A stretch of 5,804 nt of DNA, from the NCBI GenBank assembly GCA_031551765.1, contig JAVBNC010000157.1:1-5804 (forward strand). Reading direction: 5' to 3'. Numbering within the stretch: the stretch's first letter is position 1; the number at the start of each line of letters is the position of its first letter. Made by a program: the position numbers and the translations under genes. Below, piece by piece: positions 1 through 4,596 of this stretch. The notes under the pieces were generated by a model that was not told where the DNA came from, ran no database searches, and saw nothing but the letters and a program-made list of their open reading frames with translations. The stretch is from JAVBNC01 sp031551765. Its GTDB lineage: Bacteria; Desulfobacterota; Desulfovibrionia; Desulfovibrionales; Desulfovibrionaceae.

Positions 1-100
1 CGACCCTGTTGGGGCTTGATAAACAACAAAAAAACGGCAATTTGTTATTATGGCCCCGGGGGGCGGGTACTTGGTCAACCCCCTTTTTGTGAAAATGGGT

Positions 101-152
101 TTTTCCCCTTCTCCCGGACCCTCATCCCCTTCCCCTAAAAACTTTGACAGGG
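101..152 (+). repeat. Dispersed repeat, copy A (degenerate)
   Basis: This segment aligns with 4486-4536, with a handful of substitutions and one indel. Shared blocks are TTTTCCCCTTC, a CCCG-purine-ACCC block, and ACTTTGACAGGG. In the copy near 4486 the left part is one arm of a 22-bp perfect hairpin. Here the opposite arm is not recognisable, so this looks like a decayed or truncated copy. Confidence 0.6.
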
Positions 153-179
153 TAACGGGGCGTTTCTCTTTGACGGCAA

Positions 180-210
180 GGCCCCCGTACAATCACGGGC
201 ACGCCCTTTT
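180..210 (+). terminator. Weak terminator-like hairpin
   Basis: CCCGT (184-188) pairs with ACGGG (195-199) around the loop ACAATC. GGC (180-182) can extend the stem to GCC (203-205) across an internal loop, and TTTT follows at 207-210. It would act on plus-strand transcripts from the left. The stem is imperfect. The loop context GTACAATnACGG also appears on the minus strand of the hairpin at 4555-4596. Confidence 0.25.
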
Positions 211-268
211 CAACCTGTAAATTCAGCACCCGGCACGGCGACGCGCACCACTTTTTATGTCACCCTGA

Positions 269-316
269 ACGGGTTCCAAGGGGCGCGCCCCTTGACGGGT
301 GCAGGGCAGCGCCTGC
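269..316. repeat. GC-rich palindrome plus small hairpin after SCO gene
   Basis: A 16-base perfect palindrome, AAGGGGCGCGCCCCTT (278-293), is flanked by direct repeats of ACGGGT (269-274 and 295-300). A second small hairpin follows (GCAGG 301-305 with CCTGC 312-316). It lies about 35 bases past the SCO stop codon on the minus strand, so it could end the cytochrome/SCO transcript, but no T-tract follows on that strand. The arrangement resembles intergenic hairpin repeats common in GC-rich bacteria. Confidence 0.45.
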
Positions 317-350
317 TTCGACTTTTAATTGGCTTCGACAAAGTTGCCTT

Positions 351-1313
351 TTACGTCTTTTTCTTCTTACGCCCGCTCCACAACAAAACAAACAAAAATA
401 CGGCCGCGCCGAACAGGATAATGCCGCCGGCAAGGCGCATGAAGTCGAACACGTAGCGCCTGTTTTCCGCGTCATAGGTGAAGCAATAGGCCAGCACGCG
501 TTTCAGGGACAGGCTGACGTGGCCTTTGGCGGCCTCGTTGAGGGACATGGTCAGGTCAAAGGGCATGAAACTCTGGCCGTAGAGGTAGCGGGATATCTTG
601 CCGCCGGGGGCCGTGACCACGAGCACCGTGGGGTGGATAAAATCGCGGCCCAGGCGCTTGTAGCGGAAACCTATGGCGTCCATGAGCCGGCTGATGGACT
701 CCGTGCTGCCGCTGAGAAAAACCCAGTCGTCGCCCGGGTAGGTGAACTCCGTGGCGGCCAGAAAATTGCGCTTGCGCTGCGCGGCCAGTTCCGGGGTGTC
801 CGTATCGTCGAAACTGACGGAGACGACACGGTAGTCTTTGGCCGGTTCCAACCCCACCTGGGGCAGGATGCGGGCCAGCGAGGAAAGCAGCAGATGGCAG
901 GTGCCGGGGCAGGAATAATACACCGGCGCGATGACCACGGGCACGTTCATGAAGGAACGGATGTCCACTTCCTTGCCGTTTTCGTCCTTGAAAAGAATGC
1001 TCTCCGAAATGACGGAGCCGCCCTTTTCGTCCACGCGGGCGTAGACGGCGCGCTCTTCCGGACTGAGCCCGCCCAGGGCGGCCTGCTTCCTGGTTGTGGC
1101 CTCGCCGCCGCCGGGAATGGCCAGGTTAGGATCCTTTTGCTGCTCCGGGCTCAGGCGCGGAACCTGGTCCGCAAGCGTGCCGGTATCCGGCGCATGGCCC
1201 GCGTGGCCCGCGTGACCCGGCCCGGCGTCCGGAGAAGCGGCAGCGGCGGCCTGCGCGGCATACAGCCACACCGCGCAGGCCAGCAGGCAAAGAAGCGGAA
1301 GCCGGGCACGCAT
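351..1313 (-). CDS. SCO1/SenC-family copper protein with C-terminal membrane anchor
   Basis: The protein has 320 residues. SCO proteins are thioredoxin-fold copper chaperones or thiol reductases that help build the Cu(A) centre of haem-copper oxidases outside the cytoplasmic membrane. The family motif CPGTC is present (Cys135, Cys139), with the later conserved copper-ligand His at His227 in a DFIHP context. Residues 1-26 form a signal peptide with a long hydrophobic, Ala-rich core. Residues 34-41 contain HAGHAGHA, a possible extra metal-binding tail. A hydrophobic segment at about 294-312, followed by RKKKKT, is a C-terminal anchor with a cytoplasmic basic tail. The YCFTYD segment (276-281) before this anchor is, from memory, typical of the membrane-anchored SCO subgroup linked to respiratory complexes. 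The ATG overlaps the cytochrome stop as TGATG, giving a one-base overlap and translational coupling; no good ribosome site is visible. No oxidase subunit genes are in the window. Confidence 0.9.
   Translation of the reverse strand: MRARLPLLCLLACAVWLYAAQAAAAASPDAGPGHAGHAGHAPDTGTLADQVPRLSPEQQKDPNLAIPGGGEATTRKQAALGGLSPEERAVYARVDEKGGSVISESILFKDENGKEVDIRSFMNVPVVIAPVYYSCPGTCHLLLSSLARILPQVGLEPAKDYRVVSVSFDDTDTPELAAQRKRNFLAATEFTYPGDDWVFLSGSTESISRLMDAIGFRYKRLGRDFIHPTVLVVTAPGGKISRYLYGQSFMPFDLTMSLNEAAKGHVSLSLKRVLAYCFTYDAENRRYVFDFMRLAGGIILFGAAVFLFVLLWSGRKKKKT
1191..1217 (-). repeat. Three 9-bp tandem units encoding Gly-His-Ala
   Basis: Three near-identical 9-bp units inside the SCO gene encode Gly-His-Ala three times (residues 33-41), just after the signal peptide. 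Third-position differences between units suggest that the amino acids, not only the DNA, are being kept. Confidence 0.6.
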
Positions 1314-1612
1314 CAGAACTTCGCCATGTAGTTGGCAAGGGCCTGCATGTCTTCGGGCGAAAGCGGCTTCATCAAATTGGTCATCAGGGCTTTTTGCGAA
1401 CCGCCAAAGGTACCGGCGGCGTAGCCCTTCATTTTATTCAGCAGATCAGGGGCCTTCTGGCCTTTGAGCACATGGGGGGGCTTGGCGCCGTCAGGGCCGT
1501 GGCAGCTGACGCAACGCTTGTACAGCGTGGCCGCGTCAGCGGAAAAACCGGCGGCCGCAAGGCCGAAAACCAGCGCCATGCAGAAAGATGAGGCAACCAG
1601 AATGCGTTTCAT
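1313..1612 (-). CDS. cyf: Cytochrome c553-type monohaem class I cytochrome c
   Basis: The precursor has 99 residues. It is a periplasmic single-haem electron carrier. Residues 1-24 form a signal peptide (MKR, hydrophobic core, cleavage probably after Ser24). The mature protein would start ADAATLYKRC, close to the ADGAALYKSC that I recall for Desulfovibrio vulgaris cytochrome c553. The haem is attached through CVSCH (Cys34, Cys37; His38 axial). Met77 in ALMTNL is the expected second axial ligand, matching Met57 of the mature D. vulgaris protein once a four-residue deletion after the haem site is allowed. The C-terminal helix (ALANYMAKF) is typical of class I. The mature length is about 75 residues against 79 in the reference. 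GGAG (1620-1623) sits 7 bases before the ATG. It is first in an operon with the SCO gene and probably feeds electrons to a terminal oxidase or takes them from a periplasmic dehydrogenase such as formate dehydrogenase (family knowledge). Confidence 0.9.
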   Translation of the reverse strand: MKRILVASSFCMALVFGLAAAGFSADAATLYKRCVSCHGPDGAKPPHVLKGQKAPDLLNKMKGYAAGTFGGSQKALMTNLMKPLSPEDMQALANYMAKF

Positions 1613-1619
1613 GCCGTGA

Positions 1620-1680
1620 CTCCAACGCTGAGGGTTTTATGTACTATTCGGAATATAACAGTTCCGGAATTATTTTGCCA
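1620..1680 (-). promoter_or_regulatory. Predicted promoter and RBS of the cytochrome/SCO operon
   Basis: On the minus strand a good -10 (TATATT, 1652-1657) follows a weak -35 (TGGCAA, 1675-1680) at a 17-base spacer. This predicts a start near 1645 and a leader of about 33 bases. The ribosome site GGAG is at 1620-1623. ATTCCG occurs twice, 16 bases apart (minus strand; plus-strand CGGAAT at 1649-1654 and 1665-1670). One copy overlaps the -10 and the other lies in the spacer, so a regulator could bind there. Confidence 0.45.
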
Positions 1681-1730
1681 GCCTTTAGGCGCAAAATGGC
1701 GGCGGGCTGTCATATTGTTTTTCAACGCTG

Positions 1731-1769
1731 AAAAAAAACCGCGCCCCTCCAAGCACGGAGCGGGCGCGG
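1731..1769 (-). terminator. Intrinsic terminator of der
   Basis: On the minus strand CCGCGCCC, a bulged G, and CTCC pair with GGAG and GGGCGCGG around the loop GTGCTT. Eight T's follow (1738-1731). It starts about 44 bases after the der stop codon and separates der from the cytochrome promoter. This is a textbook rho-independent terminator. Confidence 0.88.
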
Positions 1770-1812
1770 ACAGGCGAAATCGCGGCAGGGCGTTATGCCG
1801 ACGGCAAACCGG

Positions 1813-3282
1813 TCATTTCTTTTTCTTGTCCCCGTGCGAGGAACGGAACCGCACCCGCACGGGCGCGTGCTCCAGGTTGAAGGCCTTGCGCAGCGAGCGC
1901 TCCAGGTAGCGGGCATAGGAAGGCAGCACCCGCTCTTCCTGGTTCACGAAAAAGACGAAGGTGGGGGGTTGGGTTTCCGCCTGGGTCAGGTAGTAAAATT
2001 TGGCCCGCACCCGCTTGACCAGGGGCGGCTGGTGCCTGTCCAGCATGGCTTCCAGGGCGCGGTTCAATTCGCCGGTACCCACGCGCGCGCCGCATTGTTT
2101 GCGGATACGGGCGGCCAGGGGCAGAATTTTTTTCAGGTTCAGGCCGCTTTTGGCGGAAACGCAGAGAAGCGGCACGTGCGTGCAAAAATTGAGGGCGTCT
2201 TTGTAAGCCTTTTCCACGGCTTTCAGGTGTTCCCTGGAAACCAGGTCGCACTTGTTGATCAGCAGCATGAAAGGCGTTTTACGCTCGTCCAGCAGGTCGA
2301 TAAGGCGCTTGTCCTGCTGGGTCAGCCCGGCCGCGGCGTCCACCACCAGCAGCGTGATGTGGGCCTTGGTGGTGCTTTTCAAGGAAGCGTTCACGCTGTA
2401 GCGCTCCACCGTGTCCGCCACTTTCGAGGGCCGCCGCACCCCGGCCGTGTCCACAAAGGTATAGGGCGTGCCGCCGATTTCCACGGTCACGTCCACGCTG
2501 TCCCTGGTGGTGCCCGCGACGTCGCTGACTATCATGCGGTCCGTTTTGGCGAGTGCGTTGACCAACGAGGACTTGCCCGCGTTGGGCCGCCCCAGCAGCG
2601 CGAGGCGCAGCGGGGCTTCTTCGTCTTCCCCTTCCTCCTCCCCGGATTCTTCCGGCAGGGGCAGGAGCAGGCGGATTTCCTCTTCCAGCGTGCGCACGTT
2701 GAAACCGTGTTCCGCCGAACAGGGCAGCATGGGCAGGCCTAGGGCGTAAAATTCGGCCTGCATGGCGTCGGCCTGTTCCGGGCCGTCCACCTTGTTCACC
2801 ACCAGCAGCGCGGGCTTGCCCAGGCGGCGCACGTGGGCGGCCACGTGTTCGTCAAAGGGGGTCAGGCCTTCGCGGCCGTCCACCACCAGGCAGAGCACGG
2901 CGGATTCCGCCATGGCTTCCCGCGCCTGGCGCAAAATTTCCTCTTCAAAGCCCCGGATGCCCTTGGGGCCTTCCGCCACCGCCTCGTGAACGTCCAGGGT
3001 CACGCCGCCGGTGTCGATAAGCACAAAAGGCGCTTCGCCCTTGCTGCGCACCAGGCCTTCCATGCGGTCGCGGGTCACGCCGGGCATGTCGTGGGTAATG
3101 GCCCGGTTGCTGCGGATAAGGCGGTTGAAAAGCGTGGATTTGCCCACGTTGGGCCGCCCCATGAGCACCACGCGGGGCGCGGACGCGGGCATGGCGGGCG
3201 GCATGGCGGGCGGCAGGGCGTCCCGTTCCCCGCGCTGGGCGGGGCCGGTTTTGGGCTTGGATTCGTTCTGACTGTTGTTCAT
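1813..3282 (-). CDS. der: Ribosome-assembly GTPase Der (EngA)
   Basis: Der is an essential GTPase with two tandem G domains, needed for maturation of the 50S ribosomal subunit. Counting from the ATG chosen here (489 residues), domain 1 has GRPNVGKS (42-49), DTGG (90-93), NKVD (163-166) and a SAEHG G5 loop (189-193). An acidic linker (ESGEEEGEDEE, 212-222) leads to domain 2 with GRPNAGKS (231-238), DTAG (278-281), NKCD (343-346) and SAKSG (376-380). A KH-like domain (about 398-483) and a basic KKKK tail follow. All nucleotide-binding motifs are intact. The start is uncertain. Der usually begins only a few residues before the first P-loop, but here an extra 33 or so Pro/Ala-rich residues precede it. 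The frame also stays open to a TTG at 3318 (501 residues) and has internal ATGs at 3192 and 3204. I chose the ATG at 3282; none of these has a convincing ribosome site. Identity is very secure. Confidence 0.97.
   Translation of the reverse strand: MNNSQNESKPKTGPAQRGERDALPPAMPPAMPASAPRVVLMGRPNVGKSTLFNRLIRSNRAITHDMPGVTRDRMEGLVRSKGEAPFVLIDTGGVTLDVHEAVAEGPKGIRGFEEEILRQAREAMAESAVLCLVVDGREGLTPFDEHVAAHVRRLGKPALLVVNKVDGPEQADAMQAEFYALGLPMLPCSAEHGFNVRTLEEEIRLLLPLPEESGEEEGEDEEAPLRLALLGRPNAGKSSLVNALAKTDRMIVSDVAGTTRDSVDVTVEIGGTPYTFVDTAGVRRPSKVADTVERYSVNASLKSTTKAHITLLVVDAAAGLTQQDKRLIDLLDERKTPFMLLINKCDLVSREHLKAVEKAYKDALNFCTHVPLLCVSAKSGLNLKKILPLAARIRKQCGARVGTGELNRALEAMLDRHQPPLVKRVRAKFYYLTQAETQPPTFVFFVNQEERVLPSYARYLERSLRKAFNLEHAPVRVRFRSSHGDKKKK
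3191..3214. repeat. Two 12-bp direct repeats in der N-terminal extension
   Basis: ATGGCGGGCGGC occurs twice in direct succession (3191-3202 and 3203-3214). On the coding (minus) strand it encodes Pro-Pro-Ala-Met repeats before the first G domain. Unit slippage here would change the length of the extension in frame by four residues. It also creates two of the candidate in-frame start codons. Confidence 0.6.
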
Positions 3283-3360
3283 GGGCGGGGTTGTAGCCTT
3301 TCCCGGCGGGCGAGGCAAGGAGCGCGGCGCGCTCGCCGCTCAACGCCGTCCGCTCTGGTG

Positions 3361-3398
3361 GATTTTTCCCTGCCGATGGGCTATGGGAAATCTTTCCC
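3361..3398. promoter_or_regulatory. Possible operator in the der/regulator divergent region
   Basis: GGGAAA-TC-TTTCCC (3385-3398) is a perfect inverted repeat. A related GATTTTTCCC (3361-3370) lies opposite GGGAAATC (3385-3392), giving a second overlapping inverted arrangement. It lies about 55-90 bases before the regulator start codon. RpiR-family proteins bind inverted repeats and often control themselves, so this is a candidate autoregulatory site. No strong -35/-10 pair is visible on either strand. Confidence 0.35.
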
Positions 3399-3451
3399 GA
3401 GCACGTTCACGCCACCGGACCGCGGGAAACTCCTCAACCTCAGGAAGTGCC

Positions 3452-4318
3452 ATGCCCAAACCCGTCCTTATGCAACGTCTGGCCCAACTGGAAGATCTTA
3501 CCCCCAGCGAAAGAAAGCTGGCCGATCTGTTCCGCAAGGAATATCCGCACCTGGCCTTTGACAACCTGACGGACATCAGCGCCAAGGCCGACGTGGGCAA
3601 GGCCACGGTGACCCGCTTTGTGCAGCGCCTGGGCTACATCAGTTTTTACGATTTCAGCCGCGCCCTGCGGGACGAGGTGGCCCAGCACCTGGACCCCCCT
3701 CTCAACCGCCTCACGCGCATGACGGAAGCCGCGCCCACGCCGCCGGACAGCCTGTTCGCGGAATACCTGGACAACGCCATTCTTACCCTGCAGCGCACGC
3801 GGGAACGGCATTCCGGCGAAATGTTCGCCAAGGCCGTGGACCTGCTCGCGGACACCTCCCGCCCCCTGTTCCTGATGGGCGCGGCATCCGCCGAAGGCAT
3901 ACTCAGCTATTTTTCCCTGCTGCTCTGCTATTTCCGGGACGACGTCACCCTGCTCAACGGTAACGTTTCCACCTTGGTCCATCGCATTGTGAAAATGAAC
4001 CCCAAGGCCGTGCTGCTGACTTTTTCCTACGACCGCTATCCCAAGATCACCCAGAACGCCATGCGCGTCTTCCACCAGGCCGGGTGCGAGAGCATTCTGA
4101 TTACCGAACGCCGCTCCAACCCGCTGCTGCGCTTCGCCACCGTGCCCATTATGGTGGACGCGGAAGGCCCCACCATGTTCAAAAGCCGCTGCGCGGGCCT
4201 GGCCGCCCTGGAAGCCCTGTTGGCCGCCCTGACGCCCCGCTTCGCCGACCGCGTCACCCGCCGCCTTGAGTCCATGACCCGTCTGTTCGGCGAATTTGAC
4301 GTGTATCTGCACCACTAG
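3452..4318 (+). CDS. RpiR/MurR-family transcriptional regulator (HTH + SIS domain)
   Basis: The protein has 288 residues, the normal family length. RpiR-type regulators pair an N-terminal helix-turn-helix with a C-terminal SIS (sugar isomerase) domain that senses a sugar phosphate or related metabolite. The N-terminal domain covers about residues 1-80. It opens with the LTPSERKLADLF segment, and the HTH lies at about 41-62 (DISAKADVGKATVTRFVQRL), the classic RpiR signature. The SIS domain covers about 125-265, with the glycine-rich LMGAASAEG (141-149) and LLTFSYDRYPKIT (188-200). The second motif lacks the usual Ser-Gly-x-Thr phosphosugar loop, so the ligand may not be an ordinary sugar phosphate. 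The start is fixed by AGGAAG (3442-3447) ahead of ATG 3452. The frame is open further upstream, but that part has no family match. It is divergent from der and convergent with the TIM-barrel gene; its targets are unknown. Confidence 0.9.
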   Translation: MPKPVLMQRLAQLEDLTPSERKLADLFRKEYPHLAFDNLTDISAKADVGKATVTRFVQRLGYISFYDFSRALRDEVAQHLDPPLNRLTRMTEAAPTPPDSLFAEYLDNAILTLQRTRERHSGEMFAKAVDLLADTSRPLFLMGAASAEGILSYFSLLLCYFRDDVTLLNGNVSTLVHRIVKMNPKAVLLTFSYDRYPKITQNAMRVFHQAGCESILITERRSNPLLRFATVPIMVDAEGPTMFKSRCAGLAALEALLAALTPRFADRVTRRLESMTRLFGEFDVYLHH

Positions 4319-4332
4319 GGCAGTTTCGCTTT

Positions 4333-4377
4333 GAGATTGTCGCTTAACGGCGGGCAAAGCCCGCCTACGCCAATCTC
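4333..4377. repeat. Nested inverted repeat 1
   Basis: The outer arms GAGATTG (4333-4339) and CAATCTC (4371-4377) enclose an inner 7-bp stem, GGCGGGC-AAA-GCCCGCC (4349-4365). It starts 15 bases after the regulator's stop codon and could end its transcript or stabilise it, but no T-tract follows. Confidence 0.7.
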
Positions 4378-4380
4378 GCG

Positions 4381-4406
4381 GCAAGGATTTGAAGACAAAT
4401 CCTTGC
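4381..4406. repeat. Inverted repeat 2, 11-bp perfect stem
   Basis: GCAAGGATTTG (4381-4391) pairs perfectly with CAAATCCTTGC (4396-4406) around the four-base loop AAGA. It is separated from inverted repeat 1 by three bases and abuts inverted repeat 3 with no gap. Confidence 0.75.
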
Positions 4407-4441
4407 AGAGCAGTTGAACATTTTCAATGTTCAACTGCTCT
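4407..4441. repeat. Inverted repeat 3, 16-bp perfect stem
   Basis: AGAGCAGTTGAACATT (4407-4422) pairs perfectly with 4426-4441 around the loop TTC. On the plus strand nine A's follow rather than T's, so it is not an intrinsic terminator for the regulator gene. On the minus strand it lies just beyond the T-run of the next hairpin's terminator. Confidence 0.75.
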
Positions 4442-4501
4442 AAAAAAAAATCGGGGGAAGGGGAAAACTTTTCTTGGAAGAAAAGTTTTCCCCTTCCCCC
4501 G
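4442..4501 (-). terminator. Strong intrinsic terminator of the TIM-barrel gene
   Basis: A 22-bp perfect stem (4452-4473 with 4480-4501) has the nominal loop TTGGAA, which can itself pair partly. On the minus strand it is followed by one A and nine T's (4450-4442). It faces transcripts coming from the isomerase-like gene about 100 bases upstream. Its right arm and flank belong to the dispersed repeat also seen at 101-152. Confidence 0.85.
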
Positions 4502-4537
4502 AACCCCTGTCCTCTTTCCAAAGAACTTTGACAGGGG
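4486..4537 (+). repeat. Dispersed repeat, copy B
   Basis: This copy matches 101-152. It runs from the right arm of the terminator palindrome through a further inverted repeat, CCCCTGTC (4504-4511) with GACAGGGG (4530-4537). In this copy both hairpins are intact, so it looks like the less decayed form of the element. Confidence 0.6.
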
Positions 4538-4554
4538 CGCGTAGGGCGTCTCGC

Positions 4555-4596
4555 TGATGAAAGCGGCGCCGTCATTGTACGGCGCCGCTTTCATCA
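4555..4596. repeat. 18-bp perfect hairpin abutting the stop codon
   Basis: TGATGAAAGCGGCGCCGT (4555-4572) pairs perfectly with 4579-4596 around the loop CATTGT. The right arm touches the stop codon of the TIM-barrel gene at 4597-4599. The symmetric A-rich/T-rich ends suggest a bidirectional terminator, but neither side has a clean T-tract. It may instead protect the mRNA 3' end. Confidence 0.75.

Larger units (their letters stand above)
1..350. other. Gene-free stretch with degenerate repeats
   Basis: No convincing protein-coding gene is visible. The frame open from base 1 to about 135 on the plus strand encodes a low-complexity peptide rich in Pro, Phe and Gly, and its second half is repeat sequence. 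A second plus-strand frame starts open and stops after about six codons (TGA at 17-19), so it could be the tail of a gene to the left, but that cannot be judged here. The stretch holds a decayed copy of a dispersed repeat (101-152), an imperfect hairpin followed by TTTT (about 180-210), and a GC-rich palindrome (278-293). It reads like a repeat-rich intergenic end region downstream of the SCO gene. Confidence 0.6.

Noticed and set aside
1..135. Open frame at the left edge
   Set aside because: The peptide is low complexity and its second half is the dispersed repeat, so it is not supported as a gene end.
519..1331. Plus-strand open frame opposite the SCO gene
   Set aside because: The minus-strand SCO protein has a signal peptide, CxxxC, the conserved His and an anchor. 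The plus-strand product has none of these.
1660..1690. Sigma-54 promoter upstream of the cytochrome gene
   Set aside because: CTGGCAAAATAATTCC has a GG but lacks the GC at the required distance.
1795..2742. Long plus-strand open frame opposite der
   Set aside because: Der motifs are unambiguous on the other strand. The antisense translation has no recognisable domain and reflects GC-biased codon use.
3440..4384. Long minus-strand open frame opposite the regulator
   Set aside because: It is antisense to a well-supported RpiR gene, is rich in Gly, Gln, His and Ala as expected of high-GC shadow frames, and shows no family motif or ribosome site.
4407..4450. Inverted repeat 3 plus A-run as terminator of the regulator gene
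   Set aside because: The run following the stem on the plus strand is A, not T. The T-run belongs to the minus-strand hairpin at 4452-4501.
4333..4596. CRISPR array
   Set aside because: The repeats are inverted and differ from one another; there is no regular direct repeat with unique spacers and no cas gene.
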